Of a stretch of 64,000 nt of DNA, positions 7,831 through 17,411 are shown piece by piece. The stretch is from Eubacterium sp. (lineage in GTDB: Bacteria > Bacillota > Clostridia > Lachnospirales > Lachnospiraceae): assembly GCA_022764165.1 (NCBI GenBank), contig JALERM010000195.1:1-64000 (forward strand), written 5' to 3'. Both the position numbers and the translations under genes were made by a program. The notes below the pieces were generated by a model that did not search any database, was not told the DNA's origin, and was given only the letters and a program-made list of their open reading frames with translations. The stretch's first letter is position 1; every line of letters starts with the position of its first letter.

Positions 7831-8250
7831 TTATAAAGCAATAATGATGTCTTCCTGGAACTCCTCCGGTATTTCTTCTTTATCAGCAGACAGGCTGATG
7901 ACAAAATTCACATTGAAAGTACTGGAAATCATTTTCAGCTGTTTCAGTGCATCAGAAACATCTTTGCCTTCCAGACTTGCGATTTTCAAAAAGCTGTCAA
8001 GGTACATTTCCTGTAAATCATGATCCTGTGAGATGATACCGCAGATGAAACCAATGAATTCATCTGAATTCTTTAAAGGATAAGCAGATACATCGATAAG
8101 ACGTATTTTGTTATTTAATTCAAACATATGCTTGGTACTCTTATCGAGATATACGATGTTGCCATCAGCAGATTTGATCGCTGCATTTACTTTATCCAAA
8201 AGCTGCTTAGTTTTACCTTTCCCCTTTTTGCCTACAATTAATTGAACCAT
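7831..8250 (-). CDS. Small P-loop NTPase-like protein of unknown function
   Basis: The 139-aa protein begins with a beta strand and a Walker A-like loop GKKGKGKT (about residues 6-13). Moderately hydrophobic segments follow, one ending in VNFVISLSADKEEIPEEF. Such proteins are often labelled PilT-like or ATP-binding, but no pilus genes are nearby. A Walker B acidic residue is not obvious, so ATP hydrolysis is uncertain. The frame extends upstream to 8274. I chose ATG 8250 because AAGGAGG stands 8 nt before it. It has its own promoter and terminator. Confidence 0.65.
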   Translation of the reverse strand: MVQLIVGKKGKGKTKQLLDKVNAAIKSADGNIVYLDKSTKHMFELNNKIRLIDVSAYPLKNSDEFIGFICGIISQDHDLQEMYLDSFLKIASLEGKDVSDALKQLKMISSTFNVNFVISLSADKEEIPEEFQEDIIIAL

Positions 8251-8312
8251 AGCAGTTTCCTCCTTCGACTTCATAGTATGTATTTACTAAAAACTTCTGA
8301 GTTCTTGGTACA

Positions 8313-8341
8313 ATTATAGAATAAATAACTAAAAAATACAA
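8313..8341 (-). promoter_or_regulatory. Promoter of the P-loop gene
   Basis: On the minus strand, TTGTAT (8336-8341) and TATAAT (8313-8318) are separated by 17 nt. Confidence 0.7.
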
Positions 8342-8367
8342 TGGTAAAATAGCTTTTTTTCATAAAA

Positions 8368-9390
8368 TTATGAATTTATTTTTGAAAGAAGCTGATTCAT
8401 ACTGTCATAAAGTGCTGCCTTTGTTGAGGCGTGCAGAACAATTGAAATAAAAGGTTCTCCATATGCATTCTGACTTAACAGGGCAAGACAGGAACCGGCA
8501 TCAGAAGTAGTACCGGTCTTGCCGCCAAGTACCGTGACATCCCTGGGTGCGGTTACCTGACGGGTCAGATATTGATCTGTTGAGTCAAGACGGGTTACAA
8601 TTTTTTCTTCACCCCGATAACATGTAATGTTATAAGAAGATAATTGCATAACTTCCATAAAATGAGGATAATTCATTGCTTCCCGCAGCATCAGATAAAT
8701 ATCATAAACAGAAGTATAATGATTCTCATTATGCAGCCCGGTGGGATTTACAAAATGAGTATTCGTAGCACCTATCGCAAGGGCTTCTTCATTCATCATC
8801 GCTACGAATGAATCAACGGAACCACCGATATGTTCTGAAATGGCCATGGCAGCATCATTACCGGAGTAAATTAAGAGAGCATGAAACAAATCATCCAGAG
8901 TTACCTGATCTCCTGACTGAAAACCGACCTCCGTAGAACCTTCTTCCAGATTCAGACAATTCTCTGAAATAGTAATCATATCCTCCATATTTCCGTACTT
9001 AACTGCCAGGATACCCGTCATTATTTTTGTGATACTTGCCGGATAGGCACGTTCATGAATTCCCTGAGCAAATACAGTTTCATCGTTATCGAGATCAAAC
9101 AGTGCACCCATTGCATTCCCGGATAGAGATACACCTTCAAGACCAACATTCTGTGAAGATACGCATAGAGTTGAGGCAAAAGAAGGTGCTTTCCGCATTT
9201 GTGCTTCTGCTCCGTGTGTTCCATATAGTTCTTCGTCAACATTATAGGCGAAAGAAAGATCCAATTCTCTGGAATCGTGAAGAAAATACAGGGCAGTGCC
9301 GCCTGCAGCAGTGCAGATGACCAATATGATAATTAAAATAATTGTGTTTTTTATTCGGGGATTCCCCGGTTTTTTATTTATAAACTTCAC
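8368..9390 (-). CDS. D-alanyl-D-alanine carboxypeptidase (peptidase S11)
   Basis: This is a membrane-anchored penicillin-binding protein that trims the terminal D-Ala of peptidoglycan stem peptides. It has an N-terminal transmembrane helix (about residues 14-37) and the three S11 motifs: SITK with the catalytic Ser near 119, SGN near 179, and KTGTT near 300. It lacks the long C-terminal domain of DacA, so it is a short form. The frame opens at TTG 9414. I prefer GTG 9390, which is preceded by GAGGAG at 12 nt, but the choice is uncertain. Either way the start overlaps the end of mgsA. It is last in the cell-shape operon. Confidence 0.85.
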   Translation of the reverse strand: MKFINKKPGNPRIKNTIILIIILVICTAAGGTALYFLHDSRELDLSFAYNVDEELYGTHGAEAQMRKAPSFASTLCVSSQNVGLEGVSLSGNAMGALFDLDNDETVFAQGIHERAYPASITKIMTGILAVKYGNMEDMITISENCLNLEEGSTEVGFQSGDQVTLDDLFHALLIYSGNDAAMAISEHIGGSVDSFVAMMNEEALAIGATNTHFVNPTGLHNENHYTSVYDIYLMLREAMNYPHFMEVMQLSSYNITCYRGEEKIVTRLDSTDQYLTRQVTAPRDVTVLGGKTGTTSDAGSCLALLSQNAYGEPFISIVLHASTKAALYDSMNQLLSKINS

Positions 9391-9769
9391 GCCAGTCCAG
9401 CTCTCCTCTGTCAAGGGATTTTATCAGTAATTCTGCAGACGCAAGATTTGTTGCCAGTGGAATAATATGCGTATCACAAAGGCGGAAAATCTTGTTGGCA
9501 TCCGGCTCCTGTTTTTTGGGCTGATAAGGTCCGCGAAGGAATATAATCAGATCCATCTGATTTTGTTCAATCATGGATGCCATCTGCTGTTCACCGCCTA
9601 CATGACCGGCAAGCAGTTTGTGTACAGTAAGATTCGTAGCCTCTTCAATCAGCCTTCCGGATGTTCCGGTCGCATAAAGTTCGTGTTTTGAAAGAATACT
9701 GCGATAAGCAATGCAAAAATTCTGAAGCAATTTTTTCTTTGATTCATGAGCAATTAATCCGATATTCAT
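9374..9769 (-). CDS. mgsA: Methylglyoxal synthase
   Basis: The 131-aa enzyme converts dihydroxyacetone phosphate to methylglyoxal and phosphate, a bypass used when phosphate or sugar flow is unbalanced. Typical elements are IGLIAHESKK at the N-terminus, YATGTSGRLIEE for phosphate binding, LAGHVGGEQQMASMI, DLIIFLRGP with a catalytic Asp, and the ATNLASAELLI end. Length is normal. The start follows TAGGAGGG only 4 nt after rodA, so it is co-transcribed with the shape genes, an arrangement with no obvious metabolic reason. Confidence 0.93.
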   Translation of the reverse strand: MNIGLIAHESKKKLLQNFCIAYRSILSKHELYATGTSGRLIEEATNLTVHKLLAGHVGGEQQMASMIEQNQMDLIIFLRGPYQPKKQEPDANKIFRLCDTHIIPLATNLASAELLIKSLDRGELDWREVYK

Positions 9770-9773
9770 CTTT

Positions 9774-10892
9774 TCACCCTCCTAAATAATTCCTGTTCTG
9801 CAGACCTACATTCAATACCAGTCCCATTCCGATGTATAGACTTACGATGGAAGTAAGTCCATAGCTTACAAAAGGTAATGGTGTACCGGTGTTCGGAAAG
9901 AGACCGGTTGCAACGCTGATATTCAGAAAACTCTGGAATCCGACGACTGTACCTACACCGCAGCAGATAATCTGTCCCGAAAGATCCTTCGCTTTTCGTC
10001 CGGTTAATATACACTCCAGCGTGATTAAAAATAAAAGGAGAATGACAATCACTGAACCAATAAAGCCGAGTTCCTCTCCTGCAACAGCGAAAATAAAGTC
10101 TGTCTGAATCTGTGATACAAAATTACCTTTATTAGCAGAGGATACCTTGTTATTATTATATCCCTTGCCTGTAAGCTGACCAGAACCAATGGCTATTATT
10201 GAATTATTCTGCTGAATGATATCATCTTTATAGGCGTCATCTTCCGGATACATCCATGCCATGATACGGTTCTTCTGATAAGAATCGATAATCTCCAGAT
10301 CAGTCTGTGTAATCAGAAACATGGCAGCTATAAATAAAGGAATTGCTACAGCCAGTATGCCTCCAATAATTTTATAACTGAGCCCGGCTATATACATCAG
10401 GGCACAGAAGACAATGGCTACTGTGATGGTATTCTTCAGATCCGGCTGCTCCTTGATCAGTACAAGAGGAACAGCCAGAAGCCCAACGGATGACAGTATC
10501 GTCTTCCAGGTATTCAAATCATCCTCGTGATCCATCAAATATCGGGCAAAAAACATAATGATCAGAATTTTTGCAAGCTCTGTTGGCTGAAACTGAACGA
10601 ACCCAAGATCAAGCCATCGGGCAGCACCTCCGCTGGTTTTACCAAAAAACCTAACAAACAGAAGCATTATAATATTCCCGGCATAGATGATCCAGTGAAA
10701 GTTCAAAAGCCAGCTGTAGTCCATTAGGGAAACAATAAGCATTACGAAAAGTCCAAGTACAACTCCGAACAGCTGTTTTGTCTGCAGAGATTTCATTGCA
10801 CTGCCAACCAGCAGAATTCCTATTGTACTTAGAAGAATCAGCCAGAGCACCAGGCGGAAATTATAATTTTTTAGTTTGTATAGTTTAAGCAT
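9774..10892 (-). CDS. rodA: Rod-shape SEDS glycosyltransferase RodA
   Basis: The 372-aa SEDS-family membrane protein polymerises lipid II during cell elongation together with a class B PBP. About ten transmembrane helices are visible. The SEDS signatures include GGAARWLDLGFVQFQPTELAKI (split by helices), the large loop with QTDFIFAVAGEELGFIG, and NTGTPLPFVSYGLTSI near the C-terminus. SpoVE and FtsW are relatives. Placement after mrdA and minDE supports RodA. Start ATG follows AGGTG. Confidence 0.9.
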   Translation of the reverse strand: MLKLYKLKNYNFRLVLWLILLSTIGILLVGSAMKSLQTKQLFGVVLGLFVMLIVSLMDYSWLLNFHWIIYAGNIIMLLFVRFFGKTSGGAARWLDLGFVQFQPTELAKILIIMFFARYLMDHEDDLNTWKTILSSVGLLAVPLVLIKEQPDLKNTITVAIVFCALMYIAGLSYKIIGGILAVAIPLFIAAMFLITQTDLEIIDSYQKNRIMAWMYPEDDAYKDDIIQQNNSIIAIGSGQLTGKGYNNNKVSSANKGNFVSQIQTDFIFAVAGEELGFIGSVIVILLLFLITLECILTGRKAKDLSGQIICCGVGTVVGFQSFLNISVATGLFPNTGTPLPFVSYGLTSIVSLYIGMGLVLNVGLQNRNYLGG

Positions 10893-10929
10893 TTGTATAC
10901 ACCTGTTCCTTATCTATATTACTGATTGA

Positions 10930-11178
10930 TTAAAATGACATTTTGCTTTTAGATTTTATGGGAATACTGGCAGTAAGCACCGGTGGTGACTGGTGGAAAC
11001 AGATTGCTACATTTCCTGCATCAACCGGTACGTATTTACCTGCCGCTTTAATCACATCGTTTTTCAGCATCTGCATGGTCTGTGGAGAACAGCTGACCCG
11101 GTCAGCAACCAGCAGAAGCTTCAGTCTGTCTTTTGCTATAGTGCCTGATGTTTTTTGATGCTTTTTTAAAAATCCCAT
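10930..11178 (-). CDS. minE: Cell division topological specificity factor MinE
   Basis: The 82-aa protein stimulates MinD ATPase to position the division site. It has an N-terminal amphipathic helix (MGFLKKHQK), the MinD-contact region AKDRLKLLLVADRVSCSPQTMQMLKNDVI and a beta-strand C-terminus ending in lysine-rich residues. The frame continues upstream to 11211. I chose ATG 11178 because AGGAGGGA stands just before it and the N-terminus then matches the family. It starts 10 nt after minD. No minC is in this operon. Confidence 0.9.
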   Translation of the reverse strand: MGFLKKHQKTSGTIAKDRLKLLLVADRVSCSPQTMQMLKNDVIKAAGKYVPVDAGNVAICFHQSPPVLTASIPIKSKSKMSF

Positions 11179-11188
11179 ATCATCCCTC

Positions 11189-11971
11189 CTATTTACGAAA
11201 CAGACGCCCAAAAAATCCTTTTTTACTTTCCAGATTCAGGAAGGGAATTTCTTCTCCAAGAATTCGGCGGCAGATATTGGAAAAGGCCTGTCCGCACAAC
11301 TCTGGTTTGCCTGCAAGAGGTTCCCCCTGATTGGTGGCTATGACGACCGATTCATCGTCAGGAAGGATACCGATCAGGGGTACAGCAAGAATCTCAGCCA
11401 CATCATCAACAGACATCATGTCGCCGCGGCGAATCATATCAATTCGAAGTCGATTGATGATCAGATGAATGTCTCTGAGGTCATCTGCCTCCAGAAGACC
11501 GATGATTCGATCGGCATCGCGGATGGCCGAAACTTCGGGAGTGGTTACTACAATCGCTTTGTCAGCCCCTGCAATAGCGTTTCTGAATCCCTGTTCAATA
11601 CCGGCAGGACAATCAAGGATAATATAGTCAAACTGATTTCGCAGTTCCTCACACAACTTTTTCATTTGTTCCGGTGTAACGGAAGTTTTATCTCTTGTCT
11701 GTGCAGACGGAAGAAGAAACAGATTATTAGAGAACCGTTTGTCCTTAATCAGAGCCTGCTTCAGTCTGCAGTTTCCTTCAATCACATCTACCAGATTGTA
11801 GACAATTCGATTTTCCAGTCCAAGTACTACATCAAGATTTCTGAGACCGATATCTGTATCCACCAGAACCACTTTTTTATCAAGAGCAGCCAGACCTGTG
11901 CCGATATTGGCTACTGTTGTCGTTTTTCCTACTCCACCTTTTCCGGATGTTACAACAATCACTTCGCTCAT
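11189..11971 (-). CDS. minD: Septum site-determining ATPase MinD
   Basis: The 260-aa deviant Walker ATPase oscillates or localises at poles to block aberrant division. GKGGVGKTTT at about residues 10-19 is the deviant Walker A loop. VLVDTDIGLRNLDVVLG and DYIILDCPAGIEQGF follow, and the end has the amphipathic membrane-targeting helix (KKGFFGRLFRK). Length is normal. It is directly followed by minE, confirming a Min system that uses MinE. Confidence 0.95.
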   Translation of the reverse strand: MSEVIVVTSGKGGVGKTTTVANIGTGLAALDKKVVLVDTDIGLRNLDVVLGLENRIVYNLVDVIEGNCRLKQALIKDKRFSNNLFLLPSAQTRDKTSVTPEQMKKLCEELRNQFDYIILDCPAGIEQGFRNAIAGADKAIVVTTPEVSAIRDADRIIGLLEADDLRDIHLIINRLRIDMIRRGDMMSVDDVAEILAVPLIGILPDDESVVIATNQGEPLAGKPELCGQAFSNICRRILGEEIPFLNLESKKGFFGRLFRK

Positions 11972-12054
11972 ATTACTATCCTCCCGCTTGGTTTTGATGT
12001 TTCATTATTTCTTTCTGCATGGTTTCTCGACCGGATGAAGTATACCTCCCGGTT

Positions 12055-14955
12055 TTAGTCAGTCCGTGTATTAGAAACGTTGCCGGAAGAAGCTTTACCA
12101 TTAAGGATATCGGTTTCTTCCTGAAGTCCAAAATAGTAACTCAGAATATCTTTTGCAACATATACAACATTGGTAGAAGTGTAACCGTTGGCGATACGGA
12201 CTGCCATGGCAATCTCCGGCTGTTCTGCCGGTGCATAACATACAAAAAGACCGTGGTTTGAATGACTTTTTGACTGCTGAGCCGTACCGGTTTTTCCAGC
12301 AACAGAAACCGGCAGATCCTTAAAAATCGGAAGGTTAGAGCTGTTTTGGATTACTCCTTCCATTCCTTTATGGACATCCTCCCAGATCCATTGCTCCAGA
12401 TTAATGGTACTTAAAACTTCAGGAGTAAAATCTTCTATCAGATTTCCTTCGGAATCGGTAGTTTTATCCAGGAGTGAAATATTATAACTTGTTCCACTGT
12501 TGGCAATTGTCGCTACATAGCGGGCCAGCTGGGAAGTAGTATAATTGTGTGTACCCTGTCCAATAGAGGAAGGGATTGGCAGTTTATCAGAAATCTGTGG
12601 TGATGCTTCAGAAATCTCAATTCCTGATTTTTTATCCATGTTAAACAACTGTGCATATCGTGTAAGGGCATCCAGTGACGCTGCATTTGAAAAATTACCG
12701 TCAGCATCTTCACCAAGACGGTACGCTGTCTCACTTAAGAAAATATTACAGGAATTCTTGATAGCATCACGAACAGATAAAAGTCCATGTCCGCTCAGTT
12801 TCCAACAGTTCAGCTTGTCCTGAATACGGTCAAACACACCGGAACAGTAAATATAAGTATTGTCATTGATCACACCTTCACTGAGTCCTGCGATTACTGT
12901 AATCGGTTTAAAGGTGGAACCGGGAGCTGTACATTCCTGAGTGGCTTTATTATAAAACGGCTTGGAGAGATCTTTGCTCAGACGCCGGTAATAGGCAACG
13001 TCCATTTTGTTTGCCAGCCGGTTATTGTCATAGCCAGGATAAGAAACACATGCCAGAGTCTCCCCATTACTCGGATTAACAATGACAACAGAACCGGAAC
13101 ATGGTTCCAGTGCAAGCTGTGCCGGGGTAATCTCCAGATTGCCGATTTTGGTAATCATAAGGTCAATAGCCTTGGTATCTCCGGATATAAAACTTTCGTA
13201 TATGCCGTCCTGTTTAGAAAGAATACCCTGATCATACAGAACAGTGCAAAGTTCAGTTCCTGTAATTTCATCATCCAGCAGCATATACTTATACAGCATC
13301 TTACTGAAATCGGTGTCTTCCTTCAGATAACTGGAGATATAAGTGGATAATTCTTCGTATACTTCTGAAGAATCCATATAAGTATTTTTATCAGTAATCT
13401 GCGAGATATCAATCCAGTTCTGGCTGGCAGCATATGTGAGATACTCCTGGAGACTGATCGTCTCATCCTGTGTCCATGCTTTATAAACAGCATCATTTTT
13501 ATCAATGGCAGTATCCGAAAGAATACCCGTTTTTGTCATGAGAAGTTCATTGACAATGTAACTGACATATCCCTGCATTTCTTTACTCAGTTCCCCATAT
13601 GATACGGGATCACTTCCTGTAAGCTCCTCATTAATTTTCTGAAAAATTTCCTGCTGTTTTCTTTCAAAAACAGCCTGAATTCTTTTTTCTGTTGATGACG
13701 CATCTTCCTGCGTAAAATGAGAAATATCAATCACAGAGTTATTGACCAGTGCATAATAAACATCATAAATTGGAATAGGAATTGCGGAACCGTCCGTGTT
13801 GGAATCAGCCTCAAATTCTTTGATATTTCTGATATTTGCCTGAACAATACCGGCAATCTTCTGTTCCAGCAATTTGTAACATACAATCTGAAGATCTTTG
13901 TCGATGGTCAGATAGACATCATTTCCCTGGGAAGGTTCAACTTTTGATGACTCATCAAAGCCCAGTACTTTACCCATATTATCAACATATACTTTCTCAG
14001 AACCGTCTGTTCCCTGAAGCGTTGTCTCCATGACCTTTTCAATGCCGGATTTACCTACAATCGATGTAGTAGAGTATCCCGCATCCGGATTCTCGGTACG
14101 CAGATCAGCCAGTTCATCCGATGAGATTTTACCGGTATATCCCAGCAGAGAAGCAAAATATACGCTGTCTGTGTAAACCCGGATAGAATCTTCTGCGATA
14201 TCGACACCCTGCAGAATCTTCTGATTTTCCAATATTGCAGCAACGGTACTTTCATTTACATCTGTTGCGATAGTAACCGGTTTGTACTTGGCGTAACTTG
14301 TGGTAAACAGTGCATATCTGACTGTGATGATTTTCAGGAGTTCCTCCTGTGACAGTTCAGAAGGAATTTCGTATTGGCTTAATTCACTTTCTGTGTACGG
14401 TTTACTTTCATTAACAATGCCAAATCGAACTTTCAGGTCGGAAATCATCTGTGAAGCACTTGCTGATGCCTCTTCCGGTTTCAAATCTTCGATTTTAGCT
14501 CTTCCATAAACATCTGCTTTAAAACGCGACAACGAAATTCCAGTTACATCATAGGCAAATTTCCCGGTTTCATCGATGATTACATGGAAATCCTGATTAA
14601 TGGAATCTCCATTTTCTTCAATAATTCTAATGATTTTAATGATCTCTCCATTTAGAGAAAGATTCTTCTCCCGATTGTTGGCATAGGTACCATTATCTTC
14701 AAGAGTTACTGTGTATGACAATTCATTTGAGGCAAGTACATTGCCGTTCCGGTCATAAATATTTCCACGGGTACTTTTTAATGTTCGCGTCTTTGTCGTC
14801 TGGATACTGAAATTATCGGCATATTCCTGTCCATGAATAATCTGGAGACTGAAAACACGCCTGATCAGAATACATGATAAAAGAAAAAACACAACAATCA
14901 GTATCAAATATCTTGGTATGGAATTTTTTTTGAAATACTTTCTTAATCGTTTCAT
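12055..14955 (-). CDS. mrdA: Class B penicillin-binding protein 2 with large insertion
   Basis: This elongation-specific transpeptidase partners RodA. It has one N-terminal transmembrane helix (about residues 15-35), a PBP dimerisation region with TRGNIYDRNGNVLA, and the transpeptidase motifs: STFKP with active Ser near 680, SCN in KNSCNIFLS, and KTGTAQ near 887. At 966 aa it is roughly 300 residues longer than usual. The excess lies between YLTIDKDLQ (about 348) and the GSVVIVNPSNGE strand (about 617), a helical insertion. I chose ATG 14955, which overlaps the mreD stop as TGATG; the frame extends to 14979. It ends 83 nt before minD. Confidence 0.9.
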   Translation of the reverse strand: MKRLRKYFKKNSIPRYLILIVVFFLLSCILIRRVFSLQIIHGQEYADNFSIQTTKTRTLKSTRGNIYDRNGNVLASNELSYTVTLEDNGTYANNREKNLSLNGEIIKIIRIIEENGDSINQDFHVIIDETGKFAYDVTGISLSRFKADVYGRAKIEDLKPEEASASASQMISDLKVRFGIVNESKPYTESELSQYEIPSELSQEELLKIITVRYALFTTSYAKYKPVTIATDVNESTVAAILENQKILQGVDIAEDSIRVYTDSVYFASLLGYTGKISSDELADLRTENPDAGYSTTSIVGKSGIEKVMETTLQGTDGSEKVYVDNMGKVLGFDESSKVEPSQGNDVYLTIDKDLQIVCYKLLEQKIAGIVQANIRNIKEFEADSNTDGSAIPIPIYDVYYALVNNSVIDISHFTQEDASSTEKRIQAVFERKQQEIFQKINEELTGSDPVSYGELSKEMQGYVSYIVNELLMTKTGILSDTAIDKNDAVYKAWTQDETISLQEYLTYAASQNWIDISQITDKNTYMDSSEVYEELSTYISSYLKEDTDFSKMLYKYMLLDDEITGTELCTVLYDQGILSKQDGIYESFISGDTKAIDLMITKIGNLEITPAQLALEPCSGSVVIVNPSNGETLACVSYPGYDNNRLANKMDVAYYRRLSKDLSKPFYNKATQECTAPGSTFKPITVIAGLSEGVINDNTYIYCSGVFDRIQDKLNCWKLSGHGLLSVRDAIKNSCNIFLSETAYRLGEDADGNFSNAASLDALTRYAQLFNMDKKSGIEISEASPQISDKLPIPSSIGQGTHNYTTSQLARYVATIANSGTSYNISLLDKTTDSEGNLIEDFTPEVLSTINLEQWIWEDVHKGMEGVIQNSSNLPIFKDLPVSVAGKTGTAQQSKSHSNHGLFVCYAPAEQPEIAMAVRIANGYTSTNVVYVAKDILSYYFGLQEETDILNGKASSGNVSNTRTD

Positions 14956-15470
14956 CAGGGTAATTTTGGTCCCTCCCATTCGCGTTCTGTCAGCCAGTGA
15001 TTCAGCCGGTAAAGCGGCCGGTATATAATGACAGTGATCAGTACAGTATATATCATTTCCGGAAGCATAATATGCCAGACATAATTCATCACATGAAGCC
15101 GGCCTCTCAGCATGAATTGCAGTCCGTAAACAGCGAACCCATACGCCAGGTCACTGATTGCTGTGAGAATCATCGGAACTTTCACGTCTTCATCATAATA
15201 AACTTTACACAGAAAACCGTTAAGGTATCCGATATACATATAAATCAGTGCATAAAATCCCAGCAGATTACCGTAGAAAATATCAATCAGGATACCACAG
15301 AAAAATCCTACTAATATCCCTTCCTTTTTTCCACGCATGAATCCGAAAGATACTGTCAGAATCAACAGAAGATTAGGAGCTATGGAAGCAATAGAAAGAG
15401 ACTGAAAAACTGTGCTTTGCAGAATAAAAGTTATCAGTATGAGTAATGTCATAGTAATTGTCCGTATCAT
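14955..15470 (-). CDS. mreD: Rod shape-determining protein MreD
   Basis: The 171-aa integral membrane protein has about five or six helices and is part of the MreBCD elongasome. It shows the MreD-like N-terminus with LQSTVFQSLSIASIAPNLLLILTVS split by helix boundaries, and the GxxxGILIDIFYGNLLGFYAL segment. Its start overlaps the mreC stop (TAATG) and its stop overlaps the mrdA start, so all three are translationally coupled. Confidence 0.9.
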   Translation of the reverse strand: MIRTITMTLLILITFILQSTVFQSLSIASIAPNLLLILTVSFGFMRGKKEGILVGFFCGILIDIFYGNLLGFYALIYMYIGYLNGFLCKVYYDEDVKVPMILTAISDLAYGFAVYGLQFMLRGRLHVMNYVWHIMLPEMIYTVLITVIIYRPLYRLNHWLTEREWEGPKLP

Positions 15471-16336
15471 TACTCTCCATCCTCCCCATCAGGCTGCTGC
15501 TTCAATTGTTTGATCACCAGTACTTCCTGGATGTCTTCAAAATCTACAGCCGGAATAATTGTGCCGTTTTTTGTCAGTTTATTGGAATCATCCACGGCTT
15601 CACTGATATAGCCGATCAGTATTCCTTTTAAAAACTTACTGCTGACAGAAGAAGTAACAACTTTGTCTCCTTCCTGTACCTGGTTTTCCCTGTCTGTAAG
15701 CTGGATAAAGCGAATTTTTCCCTCATCCATCAAACGGAGATCACCGGTGACCATGCAGTTTTGCGAAATTGATGTGACAGAAGCACTGACGTTGCTGCTG
15801 TCATCAATGATAGAACGTACGGTTGCCCAATGAGGACCTGTAGCTGTCACAATACCGGCCAGACCGCCATCTGCAATAACATTCATGTCCGTCTGGACAC
15901 CGTCCTCACTTCCTCGATTGATTGTGAAAGTGCTGTACCAGTTACCGGTATCTTTGCCAATCACCTGTGCACCTATTTTTTCATATTCAGAGTACTGCTG
16001 ATCCAGATTATAAAGCTGCCGAAGACGTTCTGCCTCTTCCTGATCCTGAATCAGGTTACTGTTTTTGGCGGTAAGTTCATTAACCTGTTCTTTCAGAGCC
16101 TCATTTTCTTCCGCAAGCTTTTTCATATTCTGAAAACCGTCTTTCTGATCTGTCAGCCAGGTTCCGACCGTATTGATTCCGTTCTGAAAAGGAACAACAA
16201 CGTATCCCAGAGCACTTCTGACCGGGGCAAATGAAAATTTTGAAGAAAATGACAGTACAATTAGACCAATACAAAGAATAGTCATAATAGTGATCAGATG
16301 TTTTGATTTAAGTTTGTTTCTGGTATTTTTCTTCAT
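15470..16336 (-). CDS. mreC: Rod shape-determining protein MreC
   Basis: The 288-aa protein has one N-terminal transmembrane helix (about residues 14-34), a coiled coil (about 65-110, with alternating E, L and K) and two beta-barrel halves. These contain VIGKDTGNWYSTFTINRGSEDGV and GDLRLMDEGKIRFIQL. It is a scaffold linking MreB to PBP2/RodA. Length and layout are typical. Start ATG follows AAAGGAG. Confidence 0.93.
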   Translation of the reverse strand: MKKNTRNKLKSKHLITIMTILCIGLIVLSFSSKFSFAPVRSALGYVVVPFQNGINTVGTWLTDQKDGFQNMKKLAEENEALKEQVNELTAKNSNLIQDQEEAERLRQLYNLDQQYSEYEKIGAQVIGKDTGNWYSTFTINRGSEDGVQTDMNVIADGGLAGIVTATGPHWATVRSIIDDSSNVSASVTSISQNCMVTGDLRLMDEGKIRFIQLTDRENQVQEGDKVVTSSVSSKFLKGILIGYISEAVDDSNKLTKNGTIIPAVDFEDIQEVLVIKQLKQQPDGEDGE

Positions 16337-16347
16337 AAATAACTCCT

Positions 16348-17367
16348 TTACTGCCGTTTTCTGTTTTTGGGAGTGAATGCCCAGTGATGCAGTGCATCAT
16401 GAGTCACAAACTCTTCCAGTCCATATACCGTGCAGAGATCGTAGTATTTGGATAACAGTATAGGACAGCCAATCTGTTCAGATAAGATCTTATCAATATT
16501 GGGAATCACAGTACTTCCGCCGGTCAGATAGATGCCTTCTGCAAGGATGGACTTGTGTATCTGAGGCGGTGTTCGTTCAAGGAATGTTCGAATCTCATCG
16601 GCGATATTTTTCACAGAAGAAAGTATGGATTCATTAATCGTAGCCGATGTGATGATACGCTCTCTTGGAAGACCGCTGATGCAGTCAATACCGACAATTT
16701 TACGTGCAAGTTTTTTCTCCTGTTTCAGGTCTGCCAATGACGCCTTCAGACGACCGGCAGTACGTATACTGACAGAAAAATTATTGCGGCGCCTGATATT
16801 GGTCTGGACATCCTGTGTAAACTGATCTCCGCCAAGTGGAATCAGTTTACTGATAATCACTCGTGAATCAGCAATAACTGAAACTTCTGTAGCAGCTGCA
16901 CCAATATTGACAATCATAGACCCTCTGGTTTTGATAATGGGAATGCCCAGTGCCAGTGCATCTACGATCGGCCGCTCCACAAGAAAAACCCTGCTTTTAT
17001 GGAAACGTCCGCTCTGAGCAACCGCATAGTAGGCACGTTTCTCTATCTCGGTCATATCAACAGGTACGGCGAAATAGATTACCGGATGACCAATGATGCT
17101 GCGTCCTGTTTTTTCCAGCAACTCCTGCAGTACAATCTCCAGATAACCTACATTGGCGATCATCCCTCCGGACATAGGAGAAGTTACTTCAACATTCGGC
17201 GGATTTTTTTCAAACATTTCATATGCTTCATCCCCTACTGCAAGGATATCTTCCCGATTCCTGATAGCTATCATATTTCGTTCTTTTATTATTTCATCGC
17301 TTTTCCTGGAATAAATCTTAATCATGTTGCTGCCAAGATCAATTCCATAAATCTGCTTTCCAATCAT
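16348..17367 (-). CDS. mreB: Actin-like rod shape protein MreB
   Basis: The 339-aa actin homologue forms short membrane-bound filaments guiding cell-wall elongation. It shows the phosphate-1 motif YGIDLGSNMIKIY, MSGGMIANVGYLE, the phosphate-2 region IVNIGAAATEVSVI, and the adenosine motif IYLTGGSTVIPNIDKIL near residue 287. Some positions differ from canonical MreB (GSNMIKIY for GTANTLVY), so it could be an Mbl or MreBH paralogue. Position 11 nt before mreC argues for MreB. Start ATG follows AGAAGGGA. Confidence 0.92.
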   Translation of the reverse strand: MIGKQIYGIDLGSNMIKIYSRKSDEIIKERNMIAIRNREDILAVGDEAYEMFEKNPPNVEVTSPMSGGMIANVGYLEIVLQELLEKTGRSIIGHPVIYFAVPVDMTEIEKRAYYAVAQSGRFHKSRVFLVERPIVDALALGIPIIKTRGSMIVNIGAAATEVSVIADSRVIISKLIPLGGDQFTQDVQTNIRRRNNFSVSIRTAGRLKASLADLKQEKKLARKIVGIDCISGLPRERIITSATINESILSSVKNIADEIRTFLERTPPQIHKSILAEGIYLTGGSTVIPNIDKILSEQIGCPILLSKYYDLCTVYGLEEFVTHDALHHWAFTPKNRKRQ

Positions 17368-17411
17368 TGACGCATATCCCTTCTGTCTGCAGTTACTGCC
17401 AGAAGATGATG

